From NCBI RefSeq assembly GCF_040954835.1, contig NC_090712.1, positions 8,317,284 to 8,381,283 of the forward strand: a stretch of 64,000 nt of DNA, in the 5' to 3' direction. Made by a program: the position numbers and the translations under genes. Source of the stretch: Lepisosteus oculatus (taxonomy: Eukaryota > Chordata > Actinopteri > Semionotiformes > Lepisosteidae). This document shows positions 1-14,200 of the stretch, piece by piece. Positions within the stretch are counted from its first letter, which is position 1, and each line of letters opens with the position of its first letter. Below the pieces are notes generated by a model. The model was not told the DNA's origin. It did not search any database and was given only the letters and a program-made list of their open reading frames with translations.

Positions 1-2949
1 TTTTTCAGTTTTGATGTTTCTGTTTCAGTAACAGTTAAAGATGTTTTTTTGCAATGATGTAGTCCAATAGTTTATAATTTTTTCAGTCATGAAGTGTTGA
101 ATAGTTTTATATAGCTTAGATTTGATCACTTAAGACTTATTAAAATATACTTTAATCTGACTTGACATCTATAGCGTAGTGAATTGAAAAGTATATATAA
201 TGTTCTCTAATCATACCCACAATAAAATAGAAACAAACAAATCATGTAGTTATGGACTTTATTTAAGGCAAGAAATATCTAGTTATCTTATCTGTTATCA
301 TTCTGTTGTTTGAAGTTTATTTTCCCAATATCATCATGGGCATGATACATTTGGAGGGAAATGTATTTTATATACATACCTTGTCTACAGTATATACAGT
401 ATAGATGTGAATATGGTAGATGAACATACTATGATGTCTTTTCTTTTAAAAAGTCCTTTCCAATAAAAAGTCTAACTAATTGCTTTTTGGAAAGGAATTA
501 AACTAGTATTCCATGCTCTAGATTTTTCTGTCATCCCAAAAGTAATTTATTCCTTCCCTTGTAAACTCCATTGTGATTAATATTGATATTTGCTTAGTTT
601 CATGATTAAAGGACAGGTTGAAATGGGTATCGTGTAGAGCAAATTTAAAATGAGGCCCAGAAATCCATTTTCATAATCATGTAGATTAACTCTCATCGTT
701 GAGCCTTCATTAAGGTGGCACTAGAACAGAAAAGTTCACAGTGTGACATTTAATTTTTTAATTTAATCTTTTGGGAACCGGGATATTTTTGCTCAATACC
801 TTGCACAAAAATACTTTAGTACAAGAAAAAAATAGGACATAAAAATAAAAAAAACTATTAACATAACTACTTAAAATACACATATAAAGAAATACAAATA
901 ACTAATTCTAACTATGACTATGGCTTAAAGCAACTCTCTTCTTGATGTTTAACATACTGTAACTAACTGCAACCTACAGTTAACTCCAAAACAAACCCTG
1001 GTTGATAATAGTTAATTATTGCCTTAAACCTGGTGGCAACTAAAGCTATTCTCTGATACATATATAGTATTTTGTTAAATTGCCAGTATAATTTGTTTTA
1101 GATTAATACAGTCACAAAAGCACATACTGTATGCATGCAAAAATAATCACAGGTTTAACTGCAAATTTATGTACAAACTTAGGATATTATTCAACTTTCA
1201 TGTTGATTTAACTGCAATAAATTTTCATTTCCACTGAATTGTTACAGTTAAAATACTAATAAAGTAAAATTAGATTGTATAGGTTCCATCGATTTTTATT
1301 GGCTTCATTTCTCTATAAAGAATATACCACTTAAAAGCAGTTAGGAGCAAAGTAATTAAAGGAAAATATTGAATCTAATTATATTGACTATTGTACTCGA
1401 CGTGAAGGCTGTGCTTCAAAACAAATACGATTGAACACAGTATAAAAAGTAATTAGAATGCAAGACTTTTAAATTTAAAATATTCCAGTTTAGTATTTGT
1501 GGGTTTTTTTTTCTTGGCATTGGAGTCTGGTAAGCACAGACAGAACAAGAACTTTTTGATGGAGAATGTGACTCCTCTCCATTATGTACTGTAAAATGTT
1601 CTGGGCTCTTCAGTATAGAAGATACTATATAAATGTGAGGAATTTATTAATGATATATTTTGGCATCTTTTACTCACTGTTAAATAACATCTGGGTAGCA
1701 GTAAAAACATTTTAAAAATATACATATATATATATAAAAGTAAAAGCCTTTTTAAAAAACAATCTATAAAAAGAAAGGATGCTGATAAAACGTCTGATTC
1801 TCATCTGAAATAGAAGGGTGACTCTGAGAAACCAATGGAAAAGCAACTGGTGTGAGCAACAGGAATCCTTTAGACTTTGTATAAAGAATGTTGCCAGTTT
1901 GGAAAGCAAAGAGATAAAACTTGTAAGCTGTTCACTGTTTGTCATGGAAATTTTATCTCTATCACTTGGACGTTACTTAGCCCTACAGAACAAGGGAAGC
2001 TGTAACTAGGCTAGAGTGACTGTGTTTACTATATATTGATATATGTGTTTTGTTAACAAGTGGATGATACTAGCAAAGATTTATTTCTGTGGCTGCTAAT
2101 TAAAGCAAATTAAATTGTATGATATCTGGAGATAGAATATAGACAAATTATTTTTTACATACTAAACACCATACAAAAGAAACTCAATTTTAAAACATAT
2201 GGAGAAAACAATAATTCCAAGGGGTTCCAAGAGACCGTACACTTCTATTGCAGTGTGCAGGTTTCATTTAAACCTCCTCAGATGTGAGGCTCAAAAGTGA
2301 ACAAAGGTTTATTTTTCAGGCCACAGGCATTTATATTGTTTGCTTCTTCACAAAAGCTACTTAAAAAGGATGGGGAAAACACTATTAAAATACTGACATG
2401 GATCCAAAAACACTTTGGCCTTGATTTCATTGGACTTTCATAAAGCATCTCATGAACATCAATCTACAGTAAATGCACCTTGGTGTGTTTCACTAATGCA
2501 GATTCTGTGGTCATGCATCAACCTAAAATCAATTCCACACTGCTGTCTTGCACAAACCTGCAGTGAGATTTTTAATTTTCTGAACACAAGTTGTGATTTC
2601 CTTAAAGGGACAAAGGCATAACAAAAGGAAAAAATCCTTACTTTTATTGATGGCTTTCCTCTTTTCCTATTCCCAAAATGTCCCTTATTAATGTCCCAGT
2701 GTTATTCTTGATTTCAAATGCTGCCTTTCAAGTTTGGGATAGACAATGGACAATGATTTCAATTGGGATTAAGCTCTCTATTATTTTGGTCTCAGAAAGT
2801 TACGGTTTGTTACACCAGTATTAAGAAAAAAAAACATGCCTGATTTAAAATCAAAAACATTGTTTGCTCAATTTTCACATGCACACACAACAATGGTTTT
2901 GTATTTTAAGGAAGCATTCTAAACAATGTTGACATTTTTACATCCACAG
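1..2949. other. Upstream AT-rich non-coding DNA
   Basis: No supported gene in this stretch. It is AT-rich with short open frames only. An (AT)n-like microsatellite lies near 1718-1738. A short stretch near 2425-2460 (frame reading LDFHKASHEH) resembles the LDF.KAFD motif of LINE reverse transcriptases but is too short to call. If the exon proposed at 2950-3239 is real, this would be its preceding intron. Confidence 0.5.
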
Positions 2950-3239
2950 GCAAAGGAGGACCTATCCAAGAGCAGAGTATTTCCTGGCCAGACACTCCAA
3001 GGTATTCAGAAACTGTTGGAAATACACAGGAAGAAAAGGACCTACAAAATAATGAGCTTGGTTCTGTTCAAGACACAGGTGGTTTTTCAAATGATGTTTC
3101 TTCTCTGGAACTTGCTGGAGACAAAATCCAAACTGCTACATTAAATGGACAGTCATGTCTTACAAAGCAAATTGCTGTCATCATTGATCTGAAAACTGTA
3201 GAAGAAAGTATTCACTCAGACTTTTCAAATGAAGACTAG
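2950..3239 (+). CDS. Candidate terminal coding exon of an unidentified gene
   Basis: An open frame of about 95 codons follows a plausible acceptor (pyrimidine-poor, ending CCACAG at 2944-2949) and runs to TAG at 3237-3239. It has no start codon of its own, so it would be a last exon entered in phase (two bases complete a codon). The translation begins after the splice with KGGPIQEQSISWPDTPRYSE and ends EESIHSDFSNED. It is rich in E, D, S, N and Q, like a disordered C-terminus. In an AT-rich region an open stretch this long is mildly unusual. I do not recognise the protein, and it does not match the C-termini I recall for genes left of PCSK2 in human. It could be chance or a decayed repeat. 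Confidence 0.3.
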
Positions 3240-6200
3240 GTATAGTTTTGGGGAGTGATATTTAAAAAGATCTATTTAGATAGTGTTATAGATTTTATAT
3301 ATATCTACCCTATTTATAAGAATATGCGGAGGAGACAATCAATAACAAGAAGATCAAACATAACACTCCCACAAACATATTATACTGTATCTACACAAAC
3401 AAAAACATACCAATGTACTGTACTCTTTTGACTAAGGTAAAAGCAATGAACTGTATACACAGACACAAAACTACCCATTACATTCATTCACAGGTACAAC
3501 AAAACAATTTAAATCAAGTTCAATACAGTAAATGCAGATTTGCATCTTAATCTGCTTCGGGTTGAATGCCTTTTATAGTTAAATGTCGAGAAAGGCCATT
3601 TGTCTAGTTATTTTTTTTGTGGAATTGTTTTTTCTTCAGATGAAACATTTTAATTCTGTACAGGTGTTAACATGGATAATCAAGATAGAATGTGGTACAA
3701 CAATCAAGTTCTATTTGATCATTGAATTTTAAAGATGACCCTGATACTGTTGTATTTTCCTTAGATCTTCCTAATCCTCTGTTTACTTAACAGGCTCAGT
3801 TTATATCATCTTTTACCTTCTGCTTCGCTGATTTTCATTTCTTCAATTCAGGTCAAAAGGCAATTCTTTGTATGAGCTCACCTTGCCTGCCTTCCTTTTG
3901 CATCATATGATTTCCTTCTGTCCCTTTTTCCTACATCGTTGCTATCATTCATAGCATTTTTTAAATAAAAACGTGATTGATGTCTAAACTCCTGTTCCCA
4001 TTTTAATTGGATTCATATCAGTCCATTTTACTCTGTAACTGTATCGTGATCCGTTTATATAATGCAATCAAAACCCTCCTCACAGTTAAGGCCTGTAAAG
4101 GCTTTTACAGAGCCTTTTGTCTCTAGATGGAGATTAAAATATGAGGGAATAGGCTACTGGTGTCTATGTCATCTAAAATGACTGTGTCTGTATGATATAA
4201 TTCAATCAAATTAAACTTTTCACTTTTTAACACTTGGAATATGTCTCAAAGCATTATTCAGAACAGCTCAACAATAAGAATCATGTAGAAGTCTTAGATA
4301 CTCATGACCTAGAATGTCTGAATCTTGGAGTAATAGGTGATTATCCTCACAGTGAGTTTAGGATTTGTCCCTCTTTATTCTACCCTCTGAGGTCAGGTTG
4401 GAAAGGATCCTTATTTCTGAGGAAGGGTGGTTAAGGTACTGGATTCCAGAATGAGAACACCATTGCAGAACAGGAGCAGGACAAAGCCAACAACACAATT
4501 CCTTTTAAGATTCCTTTAAAGATGACCTTGCAACATGTGCAAGTGAACTGCCACTTCATCTTTGCAATGGGTAGATCAGTGTCATTCTGTTTCTCCATCA
4601 GCTGAACAGAATTAGTGTTTCCCCACTGCCTTTCAATATTATACTTAAAAAGCTCCAAACTGTGGGCTTTTCTTCAAGAAGAACTCTGAAAAGTCTGATG
4701 CAGTCCAAAGAGACTCTATTTAACTTTTTTCTCTGGGATTTGCTGGGTAAAACCCTTTAAAGGAATATAGATTATAGTCCAAACTGCACCGTCCCTGTAA
4801 TACTCATTACCACGTTAACAGGGTTGTTTCTTTTAGCTTATAAGAGAACACTGTGATAACTAGTGTATATGTCCAATTTATCTTTCTGGAGATCTTATGC
4901 AGACACTTATAATGTGGATTAATTCTGACACTAAAATTAATTGTAGGGATTTCATCTTTCCTGTAAGCAGACCTCATTTGGGAGGATTCATGCTACACGT
5001 GGAACTTAATGTCTCAAATTATATTACATACTGTATGTACATTAATACAATTTGGAATAATTTAGATTCAGATGAATTAGTCCTTTTCTATGCATGTTTT
5101 GTGTGTCTACAGTATGTGGGGATGTGGAGTCAGTTAGAGGCACACACCTCATTTATTTTACTCTAGATGCTTGATATTCTTCTTCAATAATCAAGGCCAC
5201 AATATTCTAGTACAGGCAGTAAGGAAGTTGCACAAGGTAGCTTTAGATTATTATTTTTGTACATTGGAAAGGAGTCACAGTAAAATTAAGGAAAGGGTAA
5301 TCAATAAATATACAAGAGGAACATCATAAAAATCCATCTGCTGTAATTTTCACAGACACTTTTGAATGTACTGTACCTACAAAAAATTATTTTCATACTT
5401 CCCAGAAATAAATTGTTCCTGCTAGTGAGAGCTGTACCAGGATGACTGAGAATTTAATAGACTGAGTACTGTAATTGTGTAGCACACACAGTAGCATAGT
5501 GGGCCATTTCTTCCAAGATTTTTTGCTGACTGTCTTCACTGTTTTTCTTGTTTTGCAATGTAGTGACAGGTTCAAAACAAAAAAAAAAACATTTTAAGGG
5601 TAAGATCTTTTTCTTCTATTGAGCACAAATGGAAAACTGTTTTATTTGTACTGTATTGTGTTAGTACTTCTGGTGTCATCAGTGATTCATCAGCATCTGA
5701 GTTTTTATTTAAGATAAGAAGGTGCAAAAATATACTTAGACTTCCCTTGTTTTGGAAGATACATTATAAGTCTCTCATTCCTCTCATACTCTCTGATGGC
5801 TGATAGATGTATCTTTTCTGTCAGCGGTTGTAATAATCACATTTCTGAAAAACAACAGGGAGAAGAAATGTACTGTGATATGTTATCACCCATCTCAATA
5901 ATTTTCATCTCCGGTGAAAAAGCAACAGAAAGAGATTTCACAAAACAGATTACACCCGTGAGAGTATAATAGATGTTCAGATTTATACTGCATGTTATCT
6001 TTTATTTTCATGAATAGATCAAATGTGAAATGACAAACAATCTTTTGCCATGTATTTGAAGCAATAGTTAAGACATCTTCAGCTATTCCAATACTGCAGA
6101 AGTCTTTGAAGAGTAACTGCTTTCATCTGCTTTAAGCTTTGTGCCATGAACAAGTAAATGATTGAAAGAGCAGTAGATTTGTGACAAAATAAATTCCTCT

Positions 6201-7649
6201 TCATCACAAAGGCACTCTGCCGTCTCTATATAAAAATGGGTAAATAAGGACACCTGGATTAATAACCAAATAGCCACAAACCTAAGATTGTAAGGATATC
6301 CAGATGAATAGGAAAGCTTGTATTTTAAAAAAAGTACAATGTATAAAATATATGAATGATATGGTTGCAAAAAGGAATAATATATGCAATGTATTGTACT
6401 GTACATACTGTACAAAGCATAACGTGTCTACCTTCAAATGTCTCATATTATTTTATAATTAGAGCAAACTAAAAAAGATTAGGTCAGAAACTGGAAAAAA
6501 CACTTTTATTTTTTTATTATCCTTAAAGCAGGAGTTAATAAACAAAGGAAAACAAAGGAAAAATATAAGTACACATTCAGTGTACATAAAGAGCTGGAAT
6601 GCATTTGTTCAGCTGGCACGATTGTGCTGTGGAGTAGTTTAACTGGAATAGTTACTGCAGGTTGCCATCTGAGGAGTGACAGTTGTAGCTGAAGGCACAA
6701 GGTCTAGGCTGATCAGGCCTGAAGAACACCAGTCCACAAAGTTTCAAGAAGTCTGACATAAGGAAAAACGCTTTACACTTCAATGGCCCAAATAGTTAAG
6801 TCAGAGTCTAGAGAAAATGGAGACCCGGAGAGACTGTAACCCTCAAGCACCAAAGATATCCTATTTAATTGAAATGGAAAATAACATTAAAACATTTGGC
6901 TGGTGATTCAATCTGCAGTTTACCAATTCAATGTGTTAAATATAGTTTTTTAATTTACTTTCATCACCATTAACAAATCCATTTACAAGTTTAAATGTTT
7001 TGACTGTAAATAAAACAAAACATAACTACTTTTTCCATGAAGATATATTTTCTGTTAATTTTATTGCATACATAAATTGCCAAAGCAAAACAAAATACAT
7101 CATTATGAAAGTAACTTTAATTCCTTTGTAGCTTATATTGCACATTGACGCCTTTCCCGCTCAAACATATTAATAAAGTTAGTCAACCTTTGATTATTGT
7201 GAGGGAAACTGAATAAAGACAACACGGATGCACAAATTTACAATAGCATTTGATGTATTTTAATTGTCTTGGATAAACATATAATAATAATAGTAAAGAC
7301 TCTCTAAACTGATGTTGAAACGATCCATTTTTAATATTATTATTATCAATAATCAAGTAGTCTCGATTTCTTTAATAAATAGTGCATTTTAAATCACTTA
7401 GAAATTAAGAGTAACAAACTTGAAATGTTTAAAAAAAACTGTTGATAACTCAAAGAAACAATGCCGTCTACTGTATACAGTATATTTACAGATGCCGATA
7501 ACGCTGCAGAACCAATGACCCATTTTAATACAAACATGCTTATACTGTAAACCTCTATAGAAAAAAATCTCTAGCGGGAGAAGGGGGAACCACCAACAGA
7601 TTATATACTATAGTCATCTGTTTCTGTTACTAACCAGACAAAATTATGT
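3240..7649. other. Intergenic DNA upstream of PCSK2, no gene recognised
   Basis: AT-rich sequence without a gene I can support. The only other coding-like stretch is a weak - strand candidate at 6083-6225, treated as a finding. TACTGTA/TACAGTA words are frequent (for example near 3388, 5029, 6395 and 7470). Confidence 0.5.
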
Positions 7650-8090
7650 AACCGCTATTTAATTTAGGGTTTCCTCCGTATTTTTAGTCAGGGCAGTCCA
7701 CCAGTATTCTGTAGGAAATGGAGGAATTCTCCAGGGTGCTGAAACAGGACGCAACGCGGTATCTGCAAGTGAAGGCTTCGTTTGAGCTAGGGGACTAAAC
7801 AGCCCCACCCGCTCAAGCTTATTGGGCAAAATTCTGCAGAACGTCATTCAGTGAAACCCTTCACGAACGTGCTGATGAATTATAGATGAAATGGAAGCTG
7901 AAAATGCAGATTTGGTGCAAAACACAAGCACACGGTCCTACATATAATCAACATTTCACTGGCGGACAATCCAACTTCAGCTGTTTCTTGTGCAGCGAGA
8001 TGCATCCCGAGAGACGCTGATTCAAGTCAATAGCAAGCAAAGCATCCCGTTTGCAGAATTCAATTCCATCACTACATTCACACTCGAGAA
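7650..8090 (+). promoter_or_regulatory. PCSK2: Putative PCSK2 promoter and 5' untranslated region
   Basis: This interval just upstream of the first coding exon has noticeably more CpG dinucleotides than the surrounding AT-rich DNA. It is the expected place for the promoter and 5' leader. An in-frame TAG at 8031-8033 closes the reading frame upstream of the ATG at 8091. I see no convincing TATA box at a fixed distance, and the transcription start cannot be placed from sequence alone. Confidence 0.4.
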
Positions 8091-8276
8091 ATGATGCTTG
8101 GATTAAATCGAGATGGGACTACAGTCGTTTTGGTTTTGCTTAATGCAATTATTGTTGCAAAGGGAGCTACAGAGAAGCCTGTCTATACCAATCAGTTTTT
8201 GGTAGAGTTACATGAAGGAGATCATGATGTAGCCAGTCAAGTTGCGGCGGATCACGGCTTTAACAATGTTCGAAAG
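8091..8276 (+). CDS. PCSK2: PCSK2 exon 1 (signal peptide and start of propeptide)
   Basis: Sixty-two codons, ending in phase 0 at donor GTAAGA (8277). The frame opens with two adjacent ATGs (8091 and 8094). The first has G at -3 and is preceded in frame by TAG at 8031-8033, so I chose it. A hydrophobic core [12 protein letters not shown] marks the signal peptide. The propeptide then starts around [17 protein letters not shown], matching the conserved TN.FLVELH block of PC2. The leader itself is divergent and three residues longer than in human. Confidence 0.95.
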
Positions 8277-11200
8277 GTAAGAGAAATTCTCAAAATACAA
8301 CTGCGAGCAGACATTACTTAGTCTTTACAATGCAGACGTCCAACATCTACAGTAAAAGTTTCTACTTTATTTTTGTGTTTTTCTTATTTTAGGAAACAAT
8401 TGAATGTTAAAACCCCAATCCCCTTGTACTGTAGTTCAACTTCAATTGTATATCTCAAGTGGCTCCTACACAGATACTGTATATTGTGTACGTCTGCATA
8501 CTTTCAGCATGCTGGAAGAATTCTGTTGGGTATAACACATTGAACTGCGCTTCCCCGGCAGAAAGGGAAAATGTTTCAGTAATTAAATACAATACACTGT
8601 ACGTGTGGCGTTGGTATGATGATGCTTTAAATATCCTTTAAATTATTAAGCATGTTCCAATTGCACATTTCACAGCAAATGTCACTATTTATTGGATTAA
8701 ATACAACTAAACTGAACTGCAGTGAGCTGATAAATAGGACTGTGTACAATCTAAATATATTTTAGCCATAAAACAGTACTTTGAGTCCGTGTAGGGATAT
8801 TTTTTTATGTTTATCCCCAATTGCAAAACGTAAATACTAGCGGATTTAAAACATACTGTAGGTTAAGAGACGAGCCTAGGTTAACCTATTCTATGTGGCG
8901 TCGTCTAATGTTTGATGTGCAGTTGAGAAACGTTAATGGTTAATGTAAGTTTATACAGCAAAGCCGAGTCGTAAAGACAAAGTTTTCTCAGATTTAAAAT
9001 AAGCCTACAATCTTATTCAAAAGGAATATGTTTTTTCTATGAATATTACATAAATGAGTTGTATACAATATATGTTTAGAATATGCTGATCCGCTTTTTT
9101 AGGGATATGCCTATCATTGTTTTACAATCTGCACATACGCAAATAAAGGCAATTCACCTTGTGATTTATTATATGACCCATTAAAATCATCAGTTAAAAA
9201 CCCAATAAAAGAATTGCATTTCCCTATTGTTAGTTCCGACGACGAGAGCCGGAGTCTCTTGTGTAATAGGTTTTTAAGGGATCCTGTGGGACTTTTTGGA
9301 ATCCAATAAGATAATTGAAAACTCAAGGCACCCTCTGGGACTACATTAGAATCTGATAGGATTACGACAAATTTATCATTAAATTACAAATATACAAAAC
9401 CGATTATTATTACTATTATTACATCTTCTAGGATTAGAATTAATTTGACAATATGAAGAACAGTTAGGAATTCAGTAATGCATGGGGAAGGAAGAGAATG
9501 TTGGATAGATCCAAATGAAAATAACCGATGATATTATAATAGCCAGGCTAATGAATAATAATCTAATACAGTTTATCTCATGCATGCGATACTTGAGTCT
9601 ATAATGAGGTTGATGGACCAAAGTAACCAAAGTACTATCTCAGATGATTTTCTTTTCTTATTGAAATAGTTATAAATTATTAAACAGAGTAAATTGCATA
9701 ATGTACAGTTGTATACCATGTTCAAAGTAGAACATGGAGTAAAAGCTATCAATTGCAAAAAATAATGATAAAACTAATTAGTCTTTCAAAAAGGAAGTTA
9801 TGAACTTTCCATTAACCTGGATACCTTCAAGAATTTAAGGCATGGACAACATACTTTCTGAGTACAGCATGTACCACATAATACAACCTAGATAGCAAGG
9901 AAATCAAGAAAAGTATGTATTTTTATAACATAAAAGACTTCATGAACTAATTTATTGTCATTGATAGCTGTGGTGCATTATAATAAAGGATATTCTCTTC
10001 TGTTGTGGTTTTTCCACAAAATTACCTTATTTTTAGCATTCCCTTTGAATAAGCTACTTTAGGCAGGTTAATAAACAGTTCAGTCCAAACAGGTATTTGA
10101 TCATGATCTTCTCGGATATTACTTGGATGGTATTTAAAAATGTGAGAGACATGAATACCAAGCATCATTTCTTACCAGGTTCTTTTTCAAAACCATAATA
10201 CAGTTTTGGTTTTAGAATTAGGTTGTGTTTTTTGTAACACTATGATCTCAAACACAGCATATACAAGTATAGAAACAAGTAGCATCAAATGGTAGATTTG
10301 TAGTCATACAGAAATGAAAGAAAACAGCAAAAAAACTGCAAAGGAACAAGTAATAGGTTTATTCCATGCTGAAAAAAGAAGAGAGAAAAACACAACATTT
10401 CAGCCGTGGAGCCTTCTTCAGGTGTGTGCTGACGCAGCTACCCACCTGAAAAAACAGTAAAGTCCACCTAAATTTAAGATACTCATGTTTACATTTTCAT
10501 AGTGTCCAGATATTGCATTAAATGATAAAAAAGCTTTTTTCAACACTTTTAGTACATTTATATTGGTTTTAATGTGTTTTCTGAAACATCTTACAATCAT
10601 CTGGTTGATAGAACTGTACAGGATAGCAAAATATTTCCTGTACATGTTCTATAGGTCTTAAAAATGCTTTAAGAGCTGTTGCATTCTAACAGGCACCTAT
10701 CTAAAAATAAATCGAGCAGTGTTGGACTTTGGATGCTTGGGAATTCATGTTTTAAACATCAAGATATATGAAAAACATATCAATTAATGAGTCATGAAGG
10801 TTGGAAATTAATATTCTTTAAGCTTTTTTTTTCTTGATGAAAAAGTGGAATGTATATTACTTTGTGAACGATGGTTTCTTTCAATGACATAACATGAAAG
10901 AAGTGAATACTTTGAAATAGTTTGTCCATGCATGACATGGTTTACTTGTTTAAGCAACAAACTAATAGAAATGGCATTAAATATAACTGCTGTCTCTTCT
11001 TGCAAACTGTCAGTTTGCTGCTTTAAATTGATGAATCCACTTCAGGCTGATATAAAAATAAGTGAAACACCATGCAGAATACCTCAGTTCAAAATGTCTA
11101 TTAAAAGATAAACAAAATGTATGTAGGAAAAAATACAGTAACTTTTGTTAATTACTGGAACCTGATAATCAAATATATGTATTTTAATTTTAAAGAAGGA

Positions 11201-14200
11201 TAATGCTTAGGGAATGGGGTGACATGATGGACAATTTTATTTGATTTGCTTGGCTGTCTTTGTTTGCCGGTCCCAAGCCTGCCCTAAAATGAAATCTGGC
11301 AATAGAGTCTTGCTCTGATACTGCTGACAGAGTTCATGACTCAGAGCTTTACCTTCTTCAAAACCATCTAAATAAAATAAACTTCCCAAAAAGAACAAGA
11401 AGATGCTCCTAATGTTATGATCCAGGGGTTTTCCATTACCAGTGTCAAAGCACAGAAGTGAAATAATTTGAATTTCAGAGACAAAACCTAGAGGCGTTAA
11501 TGTGTGGAATAGGTTGCTGTGCTTCCAGATGATGAATGGTATGTGGTTTTGGACTGTATACCTAGCAATTTGTATGAAAAATCTGAAGAGTAATTATTAC
11601 AATAAATTACAGAATAATGGGGGATGCAATGTTTAGGCTTCTGTTTGAGAAGACATGTCAAATTAAATCTGAATGTAGACATCAGAAATGTCTTTCCCTT
11701 TTAATGTCAATTTGATGCACTTCCTGTATCTTCAGTACTGATTCCAATGAAACCTAATTGAGTGAAGATTTGATCACTGCTCTTTTACAAGTTAATGCAT
11801 ATGAAATGGCCATGTGTTTGTTCTGTATTGTATATCGAGTAACAAATGGCTTGAGTCTTACTGTACATATAGTAAGCTATTGGCTACAGTGGGTTTTAAT
11901 TTTTAAATTAAATTATAGAAAAATGTCACTGTTTTAAAATTAAACGGAATTGTACAGGTACTGTCAAATTTCCTAACAATTGATATCGGCTTTATCATGA
12001 GTCTAATTTTTATTGCTTACCTGTACATATAAAGCCTGATAGAGTGCCTAAGCCATTCTAAGGTGATTTCTTTGGATACGTTTGTAGTATAATTAAAACA
12101 TGCTTCAGAGTATAGAGAGCGGGAGAGCTATTGACAGAAGGGCAGTTAACATAGTTGTAATTAGAAAAACAACTCCTATTATCCTTTCTTCACAGCTTTC
12201 TTTTGGACAAGGACTTTTCCATTTTTATCATAATGCCATTCCAAAGACTAGGAGAAGACGCAACCTTCAGCACAAGCAGCGTCTTGAAAAAGACCACAGG
12301 GTAAGTCTCCCTGATGCTAATAGTTTCCACCTCCCAACAGTGGTTCCCATAGAAACTGTGCTGTATATGGTCAGCTAATCAAGGGGAAGAGAATGAGTAA
12401 TTTCAGCGTTGTTCCTATATTTCTAACTGGAAAGAACAATTAAGTGAGTTATCATTTTGAGATGAAATACCCATGACATCTTAACCTTTCCAAAAACTTC
12501 CACACTTTTTTCTGTAATTATCCATAGCTGTCTTCTTTTCTTGAGAAATAAACAGAAGTATTTTGTACTGTATTTGATATAAACAGCTTAAATATTTGAA
12601 CATATCTACACAAATGCTGCTTTGTTATTAAAGAAATCCTTTCTGTTGGTCTATAAAATTAATGACGTATTTTATTTTCTATGTGGACACCAGTTATTAT
12701 TTGTAAAATATAGTATTTTATTGTTACAACACGTTTGTTGGGTGTTTTTGTTGTTTGTATTTATAGTACAGTATATATTTACTCCAAATTGTACTGCATA
12801 GCATGAATCAGATGTACTTTCTTCCTTGCTTTTAAGTTTCTTTACTGCTTCTCATATTACCTACTGTAGCATATGTACCTACATCCTTGGTGAAAAAAAA
12901 ACAAACTTAAACCTTTTGAGCAATATGAAAAAATAAAAAGCACTTATCCACCTAGTGAAGCTCAATATGACCACAGTTATAAAACATTTTACTCTGGCAC
13001 ACAATGCAATTGTAGAACGGCCTACTGTACAAGATAAGGAGCATAAGCTATCACTGGCAATCTCAGTGACAGTCAAATCTAACATTGGTAGATGTTTTGT
13101 GGGTTAATTGTTTGATTGTGTATTTCATTAAAGAAATAATTTCTGTAAAGCACTCCTTAACACATTTGTAGCATTAATAGATATGTGCACTACATTAAAT
13201 ATTTGTTTTAAGGTTCACAGGATATGTTCAATTTATTTTCAGTTAAGTGTTAGTAAAATTGCTTCGAGCTCATCCTTAGTTTTATTGAGCTACAGTTAAT
13301 AAAGAACCTGATTGAATTGTGGTAGCAGGACAGTTAGGAACACAAGACAATGTTAGTTTTCCGTCCTTGCAGGTTTTCTATTAGAACGGAACATGCACAA
13401 TATATAAAAATATCTAAATAAATTAAATGTATTATGCAGTGTTCATATATTTAATGGATTAAAAGCTCAAAAACAATGTGAAGGCATAGACAGAAACCTG
13501 CATGTACCTCATATTTCATTAGTTAATTGATAAGTACCTAATGTTAAAATTATTGTTCAAACTTTTTTGTGATGTTACATTAGTGATCATGATATATTTA
13601 TACATTTTTTCTTTTTCTAACTTTGCAAAGATATTAAAATTGACAAACAAATATAATTACTAATAAGGTACTGACATGTCACTTTCTGGGTGCACAGTAA
13701 CCACATACAGTATCTATAAGGATTAAAACCAGACTATACCAATGATAAATTAGAAATGACCATCCATAAGAAATCGAATACCTTCCAGTGGATCTTTATA
13801 TGTTTTTTAATTGAAAGAGTCTATATAATAATCTGTGGATGGCTTTGAGACACAGTCTCATGATCCACTGAGAAATAAGCAAAAATTAGTAGATTGCAAC
13901 TCTGATTTGCAAAAGGAAATATAATGTATCTGTTTAGCAGAACAGAGCAACTGCTCTTTTTTTACATGAGTTTAGATCATACATTACACAAGCTGTATAC
14001 TGTGTTTCTGTCCATATGCAATTATATATAAAAACATACATATAATAAATAGCAGTAAATTGGTTCTATCAAGGCAGGCAAACGTCATAGAGAGAATGCC
14101 AAATTGAGAACAGTATTATTCTATTTAAAGTTCATTTTAAATACTATTTAGTCTTGGACTTCATTTAGAATCAAGTCTTGAAACTCACAGTAGGTCAGAA

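Noticed and set aside
2415..2621. 68-codon frame with LDFHKASHEH, like LINE RT motif LDF.KAFD
   Set aside because: Only about ten residues match and no other RT motif is nearby, so I did not list it as a repeat.
7659..7847. - strand open frame upstream of PCSK2, a possible divergent transcript
   Set aside because: It has an ATG but no recognisable similarity, and the local GC rise alone explains the open frame.
13786..13873. CCAGTGGATC ... GATCCACTG inverted repeat about 80 bp apart
   Set aside because: Only about 9 bp of pairing, with no target duplication; likely chance.
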